In this document: in pieces, positions 35,583 through 43,082 of the stretch
Layout of the letters: each line of letters starts with the position of its first letter
How positions within the stretch are numbered: position 1 is the stretch's first letter
DNA from: Lachnospiraceae bacterium
GTDB lineage: Bacteria > Bacillota > Clostridia > Lachnospirales > Lachnospiraceae
Length of the DNA stretch: 54,447 nt
Direction: 5' to 3'
Assembly (NCBI GenBank): GCA_017536965.1
Contig: JAFWCK010000136.1
Location: 1-54,447 of the forward strand
The notes under the pieces: model-generated
Seen by the model: the letters and a program-made list of their open reading frames with translations, nothing else
What the model was told of the DNA's origin: nothing
The model's database searches: none
Made by a program: the position numbers and the translations under genes

Positions 35583-35611
35583 CTTAAGCTGAAGGAACAT
35601 TAATTCAGGTT

Positions 35612-37342
35612 ATGACTACTAGACCAGGAACAGCTTCGAAAACAGTATTATTATCATATGACAAAATAAAAAAACTGGCATTTGCTTTTCTAGCGTTGCC
35701 GTTATTTATGTTCCTTGTTTTTTTTGTACGTCTTTATATTTCTATTCCGATATCTTTGGTTCTGATTCTTATTCTTATTATTTCCGGAAAACGCAAGCAT
35801 ATCAAAACGAGGATAATGGAAGAACCAGATGGGGTCAGATTCAATATATGGCTGTTGATCCTGATTGGCGTAATTGTTCTGATCTGGTGCTATCTGGGAG
35901 GTCAGGGAGGCTTTTTTTATCAGACAAAAGACTGGTTCGCAAGGAATGCGGTTTTCAGAGATCTGATCAGATATGCATGGCCTCCGTACTATGATGTTAC
36001 AGACAGTATATTATGCTATTATGTGGGACACTGGCTTCCTTCTGCAGCTATCGGAAGATGTATTTTTCTACTGTTCGGGAATCTTGATCTCGCATGGGCG
36101 ATAGGCAATATTCTGTTGGGACTTTGGACTGCACTTGGGTGTTATATTTCCATCCTGCTTCTCATCGTTTATCTGAAACCGCAAAAGACCCGTTTTATTA
36201 TTATGGCTGTACTTCTGATGATATTTTTCAGTGGTCTGGATATCGTCGGATGGATTAAGGATGGAAAAACTCTTACAGATATTTTAGCTACTCAGCATCT
36301 TGAATGGTGGCAATGGTATCCGCAGCTTCAGTTCAGCTCCAACACAACATGTCTGTATTGGGTATTCAATCAGTCTACTGCAGCCTGGGTGGGTACATTA
36401 TGTTTTCTGAATGAAAAGGGTACAGGCAATTACGGGGTCATCATAACCTGTTGTATGGTTTCCTCTATTTTGCCAAGCATAGGAATGGCATTTATCATGA
36501 TCCTGATGATCCTGTTCCGATTCATTAGTTTTCTTCGCGAGAAAAAAGCGGGAACTTTTTTGAAAGAACTATTCTCTGTTCAGAATATCCTGTTTATTGT
36601 GCTGGCAGTACCGGTGCTGTATTTTTATTATTCAATGAATACAACGTTAAATAATAATACAGCACTGGAAATAATACGTGTGATGCCTTACAAGAAGATA
36701 GCGGTTTTCTGTGCTGGCGCGTTAGTGCTGATAATACTTTTTATCATATTGAGCATCATTCAACGTAAAAAAGGAAAGAACAGGAAATTCGGTTGGATCA
36801 TCGGCCTTGCAGCCGTTGTTCTTTCTTTTGCATTAAGTGGTTTTTTGGGATCCAACCTTGAATTAAGGTATTTTTGGTTTTTGGTTTTGGAAGCAGGGCT
36901 ATATTACGCCATCTTATTTCCGAACTATTATAAAGAACCAATCTATTATATAAGTGCGTGTACTCTGATCATAATACCCGCTATTCAAGTAGGCACCAAC
37001 AGTGATTTCTGTATGAGAGCCAGTATCCCAGGCTTGATAATACTTATGGCTTTATGTGGGAAAAAGCTTGTTCAGGACCTGGGTGGAATGCAGACTGAGA
37101 ATAAAAATGCGATAAAAAAGGTTACCAGTTATGTTTTGATTGTGGTTCTGGTCATTGGTATGGTTACTCCAGTTGTAGAAATATGGCGAGGGATCCATAA
37201 CTGCATTGAAAAAGGAACGATCATGCTGACGGATGATTATTTCTATACTATGAACCGTTATGATGAAAATGGAATAATTCCAAGCAATTTCGTTTCCATT
37301 AATTATCGCGATACGATCTTTTATAATTACATTATTCAATAA
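35612..37342 (+). CDS. Large polytopic membrane protein, candidate polymerase or GT-C transferase
   Basis: 576 residues with roughly twelve to fourteen hydrophobic helices; not a family I can name with certainty. The large extracytoplasmic loop after the third helix has GGQGGFFYQTKDWFARNAVF and IRYAWPPYYD, similar in style to GT-C transferases and Wzy-like polymerases. There is a Trp-rich segment (LEWWQWYPQL) mid-protein and a short soluble C-terminus. As last gene of the polysaccharide locus, a polymerase (Wzy) or an outer-face glycosyltransferase role is inferred. Start ATG 35612 has only a weak AGG upstream. Confidence 0.65.
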   Translation: MTTRPGTASKTVLLSYDKIKKLAFAFLALPLFMFLVFFVRLYISIPISLVLILILIISGKRKHIKTRIMEEPDGVRFNIWLLILIGVIVLIWCYLGGQGGFFYQTKDWFARNAVFRDLIRYAWPPYYDVTDSILCYYVGHWLPSAAIGRCIFLLFGNLDLAWAIGNILLGLWTALGCYISILLLIVYLKPQKTRFIIMAVLLMIFFSGLDIVGWIKDGKTLTDILATQHLEWWQWYPQLQFSSNTTCLYWVFNQSTAAWVGTLCFLNEKGTGNYGVIITCCMVSSILPSIGMAFIMILMILFRFISFLREKKAGTFLKELFSVQNILFIVLAVPVLYFYYSMNTTLNNNTALEIIRVMPYKKIAVFCAGALVLIILFIILSIIQRKKGKNRKFGWIIGLAAVVLSFALSGFLGSNLELRYFWFLVLEAGLYYAILFPNYYKEPIYYISACTLIIIPAIQVGTNSDFCMRASIPGLIILMALCGKKLVQDLGGMQTENKNAIKKVTSYVLIVVLVIGMVTPVVEIWRGIHNCIEKGTIMLTDDYFYTMNRYDENGIIPSNFVSINYRDTIFYNYIIQ

Positions 37343-37372
37343 GAGATATAGCACTTTTTAGATTAAAGGCAC

Positions 37373-37407
37373 AAAAAAGAGAAGAGGGATCATTTCCCTC
37401 TTCTCTT
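37373..37407 (-). terminator. Displaced rubrerythrin terminator (left copy)
   Basis: Stem AAGAGAAGAGGGA/TCCCTCTTCTCTT (37377-37389, 37395-37407), loop of five; read on the - strand it ends in a run of six T (the A-tract at 37373-37378). It matches the terminator of the intact rubrerythrin gene at 39767-39801. It may also stop the + strand polysaccharide operon, though without a T-tract on that side. Confidence 0.8.
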
Positions 37408-37505
37408 GAAAAATCCTTTAAAATAAGGCTTTTCGGCTTAGTGGAAATATCTCTGAAGCAGTCCTTCGAATGCTTTTCCGTGTCTAGCCTCGTCTCTTGC
37501 CATTT
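37373..37505. repeat. Left attachment repeat (attL): displaced 3' end of the rubrerythrin gene
   Basis: 133 bases that repeat the 3' end and terminator of the rubrerythrin gene at 39767-39898. 37431-37505 is identical over 75 bases to 39824-39898; before it lie one extra T and then 25 more identical bases, with only loop changes in the terminator. On the - strand it still encodes the last 21 residues ([12 protein letters not shown] to QRYFH, stop 37438-37440). Inside the identical block, AAGCA-N10-TGCTT (37456-37475) could be the recombinase core site. Confidence 0.88.
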
Positions 37506-37509
37506 TCAT

Positions 37510-37536
37510 GCAATCACTCACTTCGCTCGTGATTGC
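37510..37536. repeat. Small palindrome at the left junction of the element
   Basis: GCAATCAC/GTGATTGC (37510-37517, 37529-37536) with loop TCACTTCGCTC, starting five bases after the end of the attL identity. AAGCCTTATT just behind it (37540-37549) is the inverted complement of AATAAGGCTT in the repeat (37422-37431). It resembles REP-type intergenic palindromes or a recombinase accessory site. Confidence 0.5.
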
Positions 37537-37640
37537 TAAAGCCTTATTCCACTAAAAAGTCTCACTGTTTTAATATTGCCAATTACATAAAGAATTATAT
37601 CAGTATTTTTCCTAACTGCCAATGAAAATGACAGTTTTTT

Positions 37641-37656
37641 TGGCATTTAAATGCCA
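37641..37656 (+). promoter_or_regulatory. Perfect 16-base palindrome before the recombinase start
   Basis: TGGCATTTAAATGCCA lies four bases before the AGGAGG of the recombinase gene. It contains TGCCA, the core of the (C/T)TGCCAA motifs that recur at both ends of the element (37576, 37616, 39690, inverted 39698, 39742). Possible autoregulatory operator or arm site. Confidence 0.5.
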
Positions 37657-37672
37657 AGAGAGGAGGAAAACA

Positions 37673-38881
37673 GTGGCAAAAAGGAATGATATTGGCATTT
37701 TTCAGATGGATAATGGCAGATGGGGATATCGAATTACCCAAAACATCAATGGAAAATCAAAAGATATTAGAAGGGTCAGAGATGAGGATGGTAATCCATT
37801 TATGACAAAGACTTCTGCAATTATAGGAAAACAGAAAGCCATCGCTCAATTGGAAGAAAAGAGGCAACCAAAGACTCAGAGAAAGACTTTTGGGGATGTT
37901 TATGAGGAGTATTGCGAAAAAGGGAGAAGTAAGAAAGCACACGAAACAAATAGGAAATATGACAGCCTTTGGAGAAACCACATAAGAGAAAAGTTTGCTG
38001 ATAAATACATTGATGAAATCAGCGTTGCTGAGGTCAATGATTATCTTGCAGATTTATATTATGTTGATGGTTTCGCCTTTGGATATGTAGAAGGTTTCTT
38101 GAAAATGTTTTATTTGGTATTTGGGCAAGCCTACACGAGAAACTATCTTGATTTGGAGACTTATAGCAAACTGTGTCTCAACAGAGGAAGTAAAATCACA
38201 ATCCCCAAAAGAAAGAGTAGTGATATAAAGGGTATCATTATCTATTCGAAAGAGGAACTTGATATTTTAGATAAATATTTTGTAGGGAAAAACTCAGAAA
38301 CAGCTTACATGCTTGGAAGGTATTGTGGCTTGAGAATCAACGAGGCGTATGGTTTGAAGTGGTCGAATGTCGATTTAGACAAAGGAACGATACTGATAGA
38401 TAGACAATTGCAGTATATCAATGGACTGTTAAGACTTGGAGGACCGAAAACCTCAAACGCTAACAGAACGATTTATATGAACGATAAATTGACAGATTAT
38501 CTGACAGATTTAAAGTTTGAGATAGATAACGCCTCCAAAAGAAAAGAAGAGGTTAGAAAGCAGAATCAAATCTTCTTGAAGGATATTGATAATAATACTA
38601 TTTCCTCCTTGGAACTCGTGAATACGTTAATGGATGGAAGAATACAAACAAGGTATTCGATAAAATATCATGCAGATCAAATAAGAAAACTCTATGGATT
38701 TGATTTTAAGTTTCATTATCTTCGACATACTTACGGAACTCTACTTGCAGAAATGAATACGCCTTCTCACATTTTATGTGCTCAATTAGGGCACGCAAGT
38801 ATTAGAGCGACACAAATGTATTATTTAGGACAATCAACGAGTGGGATTGATATCTTAAAAACCAATATCGAACAACTTTGA
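37673..38881 (+). CDS. Tyrosine recombinase (phage/ICE-type integrase)
   Basis: 402 residues. An N-terminal AP2-like/SAM-like arm-binding part (IGIFQMDNGRWGYRI; FGDVYEEYCEKGRSKKAHET) precedes the catalytic domain. The conserved set is visible: Arg221 in GRYCGLRINEAYGL, Lys in GGPKTSNANRT, His348-x-x-Arg351 in FHYLRHTYGTLLAE, His in QLGHASIRATQMY and nucleophile Tyr383. Intact. The frame is open from ATG 37622, but GTG 37673 sits six bases after AGGAGG and is clearly better. Orientation is away from attL, next to it, as in many small islands. Codon use is more AT-rich than in the neighbouring genes, a sign of transfer. Confidence 0.94.
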   Translation: MAKRNDIGIFQMDNGRWGYRITQNINGKSKDIRRVRDEDGNPFMTKTSAIIGKQKAIAQLEEKRQPKTQRKTFGDVYEEYCEKGRSKKAHETNRKYDSLWRNHIREKFADKYIDEISVAEVNDYLADLYYVDGFAFGYVEGFLKMFYLVFGQAYTRNYLDLETYSKLCLNRGSKITIPKRKSSDIKGIIIYSKEELDILDKYFVGKNSETAYMLGRYCGLRINEAYGLKWSNVDLDKGTILIDRQLQYINGLLRLGGPKTSNANRTIYMNDKLTDYLTDLKFEIDNASKRKEEVRKQNQIFLKDIDNNTISSLELVNTLMDGRIQTRYSIKYHADQIRKLYGFDFKFHYLRHTYGTLLAEMNTPSHILCAQLGHASIRATQMYYLGQSTSGIDILKTNIEQL

Positions 38882-38903
38882 ACATCTTTTAACATCTAAA
38901 AAA

Positions 38904-38940
38904 AAGAGGAGAGAAGTTTTTACTTCTCTCCTTCTTCTTT
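38904..38940 (+). terminator. Terminator after the recombinase gene
   Basis: Stem GGAGAGAAG/CTTCTCTCC (38908-38916, 38923-38931), loop TTTTTA, extendable by AAGA/TCTT, followed by the pyrimidine run TTCTTCTTT. Confidence 0.65.
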
Positions 38941-39054
38941 ACACATGGTGAATAAGTTGCTTGTTCTGTTAATGTTAGTCATTTTTGACTCCTTTCTGAC
39001 GTTAGGTCGTCACCCAAATTAATTTTTTATTTTTTTACTTTTTTTCTTGAAGTG

Positions 39055-39493
39055 GAGGTTTCGTATCTCTCATCTTCTGACTTTATTATACCGAAGAGGG
39101 TCTAAAGTCTTACTATGAATCGTCAGCTCTTGTTTCCTTTTTTCTTTTTTCTTAGAAACTCTTTTCACTGTCCAAGGATGAGGTTTCTTATTTGGAAGAA
39201 GAAAACATCTTTTCAATTGTTAAGGTTCTGTAGAAGTGTTTTGTTTCATCTCTCATCTTCTGTCTTTATTATACCGAGGAGGGTATAAACTCTTGACCGT
39301 AACCCTTTGAACTTTGTTCAACTCTTTTCTGCTTTTGCTCTTTTCACAACCAAGGATGAGGCTTCCGCATTAATGATGTTGTTTCTTTTTCAAAGTTCAT
39401 TGTTCTTGTTCGAAGTTGAGGTTTGTTTCATCTCTCACTTTCTGTCTTAATTATACAAAAGAGGGTATAAACTCTTATCTATAACCCTCAAAG
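39055..39493. repeat. Three degenerate direct repeats spaced 182-183 bp, each with an operator-like palindrome
   Basis: The 949 bases after the recombinase hold no credible gene. Copies at about 39055-39119, 39237-39305 and 39418-39493 share ATCTCTCATCTTCTG, then TATTATACC and AGAGGGTATAAACTCTT with small changes; the anchor ATCTCTCA starts at 39065, 39248 and 39430. Each carries an inverted repeat: TTATACC-N5-GGTATAA in copy 2, slightly imperfect in copies 1 and 3. Between copies, CTCTTTTCAC...CCAAGGATGAGG recurs (39159 and 39338). On the - strand each palindrome presents TATAAT followed by a 12-22-codon reading frame beginning (M/V)RD, so minus-strand promoters are possible. Confidence 0.75.
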
Positions 39494-39649
39494 GTAGTTA
39501 GACTATATTATCTTGTGATTTGGTAGCAGTCCTCGGTAAGAACGAGAACGCCGCAGATGTTCAAAGTTTTTCTTCCTTCTTTTGGATCAACGAAAGATAT
39601 TAAAAGATGTTTGAGGAGCATTTAAAGATGTTCGAAGATGTTGATTTAT

Positions 39650-39750
39650 TCAAATCTGCCATTATAATGAAAATACAGTTAGGAAAAAACTGCCAAATTG
39701 GCAGTTTGCAGAACAGTGAAAAATAAAAAAGTGCCAAAAAACTGCCAAGT
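39650..39750. promoter_or_regulatory. Cluster of (C)TGCCAA motifs near the right end of the element
   Basis: AAACTGCCAA-ATT-GGCAGTTT (39687-39707 region) is a near-perfect palindrome; further copies lie at 39731 and 39742. The same motif recurs at the left end (37576, 37616). The pattern fits arm-type binding sites for the recombinase or an accessory protein. Function is inference. Confidence 0.45.
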
Positions 39751-39766
39751 TTTTTTGAAAAAGGCA

Positions 39767-39801
39767 AAAAAAGAGAAGAGGGGTTGTTTCCCTCTCCTCT
39801 T
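39767..39801 (-). terminator. Terminator of the rubrerythrin-perR operon
   Basis: On the - strand a 12-bp stem with one G-U pair (arms 39790-39801 and 39771-39782) is followed by a run of at least six T. It is the right copy of the terminator at 37373-37407, with a different loop. Confidence 0.85.
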
Positions 39802-39898
39802 GAAAAATCCTTTAAAATAAGGCTTTCGGCTTAGTGGAAATATCTCTGAAGCAGTCCTTCGAATGCTTTTCCGTGTCTAGCCTCGTCTCTTGCCATTT
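39767..39898. repeat. Right attachment repeat (attR) within the rubrerythrin gene
   Basis: The 3' end and terminator of the intact rubrerythrin gene. 39824-39898 is identical to 37431-37505. Possible core AAGCA-N10-TGCTT at 39849-39868. See the left repeat. Confidence 0.88.
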
Positions 39899-40370
39899 CA
39901 TGAACGGTGTCATGAATTGCATCTAAGCCAAGTTCTTTTGCTTTCTTAGCAAGATCTGTTTTACCCTGGGTTGCGCCGTTTTCAGCATCAACTCTCATTT
40001 CCAGATTCTTCTTTGTGGAGTCTGTTAAGACTTCTCCCAGGAGCTCAGCAAATTTAGCCGCATGTTCTGCCTCTTCAAATGCAGCTTTCTCCCAGTATAA
40101 ACCGATTTCCGGATAGCCTTCTCTGAAAGCTACGCGGGACATAGCCAGATACATACCTACTTCGGAGCACTCACCGTTAAAGTTGTCACGAAGACCAGCA
40201 ATGATTTCTTCCGGCGCATCTTTTGCAACGCCTACGATATGCTCAGCTGCCCATGTCTTGTCGCCGCCCATTTTTTCAAAGTTTTCTTTACCAGTCTTGC
40301 AAACCGGGCACTGCTCCGGAGGAGTATCTCCCTCGTGTACATAACCGCAAACTTTACAAATCCATTTCAT
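39831..40370 (-). CDS. rbr: Reverse rubrerythrin (rubredoxin domain first)
   Basis: 179 residues. Peroxide-reducing diiron protein of anaerobes. Unlike classical rubrerythrin, the rubredoxin iron site comes first (Cys5, Cys8, Cys21, Cys24 in [20 protein letters not shown]), then the four-helix diiron domain with [28 protein letters not shown] and [13 protein letters not shown]. This order is that of the clostridial reverse rubrerythrin, an NADH-dependent peroxidase terminal component strongly expressed under oxygen. AGGAGG lies nine bases before the ATG. It follows perR after 36 bases on the same strand, so it is probably PerR-controlled. Its last 25 codons form the right attachment site of the integrative element. 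Confidence 0.94.
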   Translation of the reverse strand: MKWICKVCGYVHEGDTPPEQCPVCKTGKENFEKMGGDKTWAAEHIVGVAKDAPEEIIAGLRDNFNGECSEVGMYLAMSRVAFREGYPEIGLYWEKAAFEEAEHAAKFAELLGEVLTDSTKKNLEMRVDAENGATQGKTDLAKKAKELGLDAIHDTVHEMARDEARHGKAFEGLLQRYFH

Positions 40371-40406
40371 GAATAAATTCCTCCTTCATTTATATTTGTT
40401 TTTTAT

Positions 40407-40793
40407 TTATTTTTTCAAACACTCGTTGCAAGTGCCATAAAAATACACATGGTGGCTTTGGATCTTCCCATTGCAGTGAGAAGCTGCTTTCTCATTCAGA
40501 CTCTCATCTGCTTCAAAAAAGACATCATCGACTTTTCCGCAGCACTGACAGATGAAGTGGGAGTGAGGGGAAGTAGTACCATCAAAGTGGTCTACACCAT
40601 CCAGTCCGGTCAGCTTTTTAATCTGTCCAAGCTCCGTCAAAAGCTTTAAATTCCGATAAACCGTTCCTGCACTCAGATTCGGCATGCTTTTGCGGAGCGT
40701 CTGGTATATGACCTCGGCGCTCGGGTGATCTTTGCGTGACTGCAGCAGATCGAGGATCGCCTGGCGCTGTTTAGAATAATTTAAAGTTGCCAT
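40407..40793 (-). CDS. perR: Peroxide-responsive repressor PerR (Fur family)
   Basis: 128 residues. N-terminal winged helix (SKQRQAILDLLQSR, LSAGTVYRNLKLLTELGQIK), C-terminal dimer domain with the structural zinc pairs Cys82-x2-Cys85 and Cys122-x2-Cys125. By comparison with Bacillus PerR, the regulatory metal ligands are all kept: His23, Asp71, His77, His79 and Asp90, so peroxide sensing by histidine oxidation is expected. First gene of the perR-rubrerythrin operon, with a near-consensus promoter. The AT-rich leader holds TTAATAATCATT, a partial Per-box-like sequence, fitting autoregulation. Confidence 0.92.
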   Translation of the reverse strand: MATLNYSKQRQAILDLLQSRKDHPSAEVIYQTLRKSMPNLSAGTVYRNLKLLTELGQIKKLTGLDGVDHFDGTTSPHSHFICQCCGKVDDVFFEADESLNEKAASHCNGKIQSHHVYFYGTCNECLKK

Positions 40794-40856
40794 AAATCAA
40801 ATTTACTTAAAAATCAGTAATTTCAGAAAAAATTAATAATCATTCCTGTTTTTATT

Positions 40857-40885
40857 ATCATATACGAGGCTTCTTTTTTTGTCAA
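40857..40885 (-). promoter_or_regulatory. Near-consensus promoter of perR-rubrerythrin
   Basis: Read on the - strand: TTGACA (complement of 40880-40885), exactly 17 bases, TATGAT (complement of 40857-40862). Downstream at 40832-40843 is TTAATAATCATT, resembling part of a Per box. Confidence 0.88.
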
Positions 40886-40890
40886 CCATA

Positions 40891-40899
40891 TGTTATAAT
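40891..40899 (+). promoter_or_regulatory. Extended -10 promoter giving a leaderless mobA mRNA
   Basis: TGTTATAAT is a perfect TGnTATAAT extended -10. The mobA ATG is at 40907, only seven bases after the box, so transcription should begin at or next to the start codon. No Shine-Dalgarno fits in between. It is divergent from and partly interleaved with the perR promoter. Confidence 0.6.
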
Positions 40900-40906
40900 T
40901 TTCCCT

Positions 40907-41524
40907 ATGAAAAATCTGGTTATTTTAGCTGGAGGCAAAAGTATTCGGATGGGGAAAGATAAGGCCTTTCTCCATATTAGTGATGAAACTTTTATTGAAA
41001 GGCTTTATGTAAGCGGGCGGAAATCATTTGACCGTGTTCTGATCTCAACGGATACCAAAGAGCATGCAGCTTTGATTGTTTCTGTCCTCCCTTTGGAAGA
41101 ACAGAGCAAAATAGAGATCATTACCGACCGTTATCCGGATCGGGGTCCTTTAGGTGCGCTTTGCACTATTTTTGAAGAGACCGATCTGGACAGATTTGCT
41201 GTGGTTCCGGTAGATGTACCAAATGCCAGTATGGACTTCCTGCTGGCGTTGTATGAAAAGCTGGATGAGCCTGCCAGCGCCTTAGCAGCCGCTAAAGTGA
41301 AACCAATTATTATCGCCGAGTCAGATCATGAAAAATATGAACCGCTGATCGGCGTGTACGATAGGGATGCATATCCTCTGCTGAAAGAAGCGTTGGATCG
41401 AAATGATAATAAAGTGATCCGCGTGATCACCGGGTATTTTGAAGCAGTGAAACTGGAAGAAGAGCAGAAGAAAGCATTCCGGAATGTGAATACGAAAACC
41501 GATTACAAGGAGTTGGAACAATGA
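40907..41524 (+). CDS. mobA: Molybdenum cofactor guanylyltransferase MobA
   Basis: 205 residues. Attaches GMP to molybdopterin to form the guanine dinucleotide cofactor. The GTP-binding signature LAGGKSIRMGKDKAFLHI begins at residue 7; then ITDRYPDRGPLGALCTIFE and VVPVDVPNASMDFLLAL (the usual DxP motif) and a C-terminal FRNVNTKTDYKEL, as in MobA. No molybdoenzyme is encoded in the window. The N-terminus is fixed by the conserved motif, so the ATG 40907 is secure despite lacking a ribosome binding site. Its stop overlaps the next ATG (ATGA). Confidence 0.92.
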   Translation: MKNLVILAGGKSIRMGKDKAFLHISDETFIERLYVSGRKSFDRVLISTDTKEHAALIVSVLPLEEQSKIEIITDRYPDRGPLGALCTIFEETDLDRFAVVPVDVPNASMDFLLALYEKLDEPASALAAAKVKPIIIAESDHEKYEPLIGVYDRDAYPLLKEALDRNDNKVIRVITGYFEAVKLEEEQKKAFRNVNTKTDYKELEQ

Positions 41525-43080
41525 AGAAACTATGGATCCTGTTACCTGCCTTCCTGTTATGCATGATAGGTGCATTTGCACTGAGGACCAATGCAGCGGA
41601 ACTGCCGATCGATGTAGACAGCGCAGACTATGACTGTGGACCGATCGACGACGGCAGCTACTATACGACAACCTGGTTCGATGAGGGTGCGGAGATCACC
41701 ATCAGCTCGGGTGAGGCAATCGATGGCGTTTATATCAAATGGGAAAGCATTCCAAACCCGTGGACGCTGAAAGCTGGAGATGCTTCTATCAGTGCAGGTC
41801 AGTATGGTTTTTTGCATGAGTATGTCAAGGCAGGAAAAGGAACCAACTCCGTTACGATCCAGATTCCATCAGGCGGCGCAGAAATTGCAGAAGTATATGC
41901 ATACTCTGAAGGTGCACTTCCGGATTATGTACAGCAGTGGCAGCCGCCGTACGAGAGGGCAGATCTTCTTGTATTCACGGCACATTCAGATGATGAGGTC
42001 CTGTACATGGGACCATCCATTGTCAATCTGACACATAACAATACAGCCCGGGTTCAGGTTGCCTATATGTCAGATCAGTATCTGACAGAACCGTTCCGTA
42101 ACCATGAACTTCTGGATGGCCTTTGGGAAATGGGCGTGACCCATTATCCGCAGCTGGGCAGATTCTGGGATCTGTACTCTGAGTCCCTGGAAGAGGCCGA
42201 GGGCCATAATGATATGGAAGAAGTAAAGGCATTCGTGGTTGAAACCATCCGACGTTTTAAACCACAGATCGTTGTGACACATGATCTGAACGGAGAATAC
42301 GGACACGGCATGCACCGGATGATCGCGAAGGCCGTTACTGATACAGCAGCTTTGACTGGGGATGCTTCCCAGTATACAGATTCTGCACAGAAATATGGTG
42401 CGTGGGATGTACCAAAAACATATCTTCATCTGTACTGGGAGAACCAGATCGTCCTGCCTACCAGAGAGCCTCTTTCCGACTTTGGAGGAAGAACGGTACT
42501 GCAGGTGTGCAAAGATGCATTTGAAAAACATGGCTCCCAGCAAGGTCCGACCTTCTGGGTCGATGACGGCTATGATGACGATGGCAACCGGAATGATTAT
42601 CAGTACAGCTGTGCGGAGTACGGCCTTTACAGGACAACCGTTGGGACAGATACTGGCAACAGCATGCTGGAGAACCTTGTGACTTATGATGAGCAGGAAC
42701 GCCAGGAAGCTGAAACTGCAACACAGCCGGAGTCGGAAACACAAAAGGTGCCGGACAAAGAGAAAAAGAGCGGATCCGGCAAGATCCTCTGGATCATCAT
42801 TCTGATCATTGTCATTCTTTTGATCATTGTGATCATTATTTTACTGATGCGCAGAAAGGCTGCAAAAGAAAGACAGCGCCGTCAGCACAGAGAACGGCTC
42901 AGAAATAGAGATCAGAGACCGCAGCGGACGGAACAAAGACCGCAGCAGAGTAATGGTCGTCCTCAGCAGCGTACGCAGCAGAAAGGCTCCGGGCAGGCAG
43001 GAAACGGACAGCGTCCGCCTTCCAGACGAACTGTTGACCGATCCAATTCCAGAAATACAGGAAGGAAAGACAACCGATAA
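41521..43080 (+). CDS. Membrane-anchored extracellular PIG-L deacetylase with a basic RPQQ tail
   Basis: 519 residues. Signal peptide (1-25, cut near TNAA), a beta-rich domain (30-135), then a PIG-L/LmbE zinc deacetylase domain: LLVFTAHSDDEVLYMG with the metal ligands His155 and Asp158 and catalytic Asp157, and HDLNGEYGHGMHRM with the third ligand. A Glu/Gln-rich stalk leads to a membrane helix (about 415-438), and the last 80 residues form a cytoplasmic Arg/Gln/Pro-rich tail (RPQRTEQRPQQ). The family deacetylates GlcNAc-containing glycans or glycolipids; here it should act outside the cell. First envelope gene after mobA, translationally coupled to it. Confidence 0.88.
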   Translation: MKKLWILLPAFLLCMIGAFALRTNAAELPIDVDSADYDCGPIDDGSYYTTTWFDEGAEITISSGEAIDGVYIKWESIPNPWTLKAGDASISAGQYGFLHEYVKAGKGTNSVTIQIPSGGAEIAEVYAYSEGALPDYVQQWQPPYERADLLVFTAHSDDEVLYMGPSIVNLTHNNTARVQVAYMSDQYLTEPFRNHELLDGLWEMGVTHYPQLGRFWDLYSESLEEAEGHNDMEEVKAFVVETIRRFKPQIVVTHDLNGEYGHGMHRMIAKAVTDTAALTGDASQYTDSAQKYGAWDVPKTYLHLYWENQIVLPTREPLSDFGGRTVLQVCKDAFEKHGSQQGPTFWVDDGYDDDGNRNDYQYSCAEYGLYRTTVGTDTGNSMLENLVTYDEQERQEAETATQPESETQKVPDKEKKSGSGKILWIIILIIVILLIIVIIILLMRRKAAKERQRRQHRERLRNRDQRPQRTEQRPQQSNGRPQQRTQQKGSGQAGNGQRPPSRRTVDRSNSRNTGRKDNR

Positions 43081-43082
43081 AG

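Larger units (their letters stand above)
37506..39898. mobile_element. 2.39-kb integrative element in the 3' end of the rubrerythrin gene
   Basis: The DNA between the two copies of the rubrerythrin gene end holds a tyrosine recombinase gene next to the left repeat and about 0.9 kb of non-coding, repeat-rich DNA, and nothing else. The element brought a replacement gene end (right copy), so the host gene stays intact, while the original end was pushed to the left side. This is the classical result of site-specific integration into a gene 3' end. TTTTTCCTAACTG (37606-37618) near the left end is the exact inverted complement of CAGTTAGGAAAAA (39676-39688) near the right end. The exact crossover lies somewhere in the 75-base identical block. 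Confidence 0.85.

Noticed and set aside
37438-37508. Truncated second rubrerythrin gene
   Set aside because: Only the last 21-23 codons are present; it is best explained as the displaced attachment-site copy.
37343-37672. Additional gene between the polysaccharide locus and the recombinase
   Set aside because: Only terminator, att repeat, palindromes and the recombinase leader are visible; no frame of useful length with a start site.
39055-39490. Three tiny minus-strand peptide genes starting (M/V)RD
   Set aside because: Only 12-22 codons, without ribosome binding sites and diverging after four residues; kept as a note on the repeats, not as genes.
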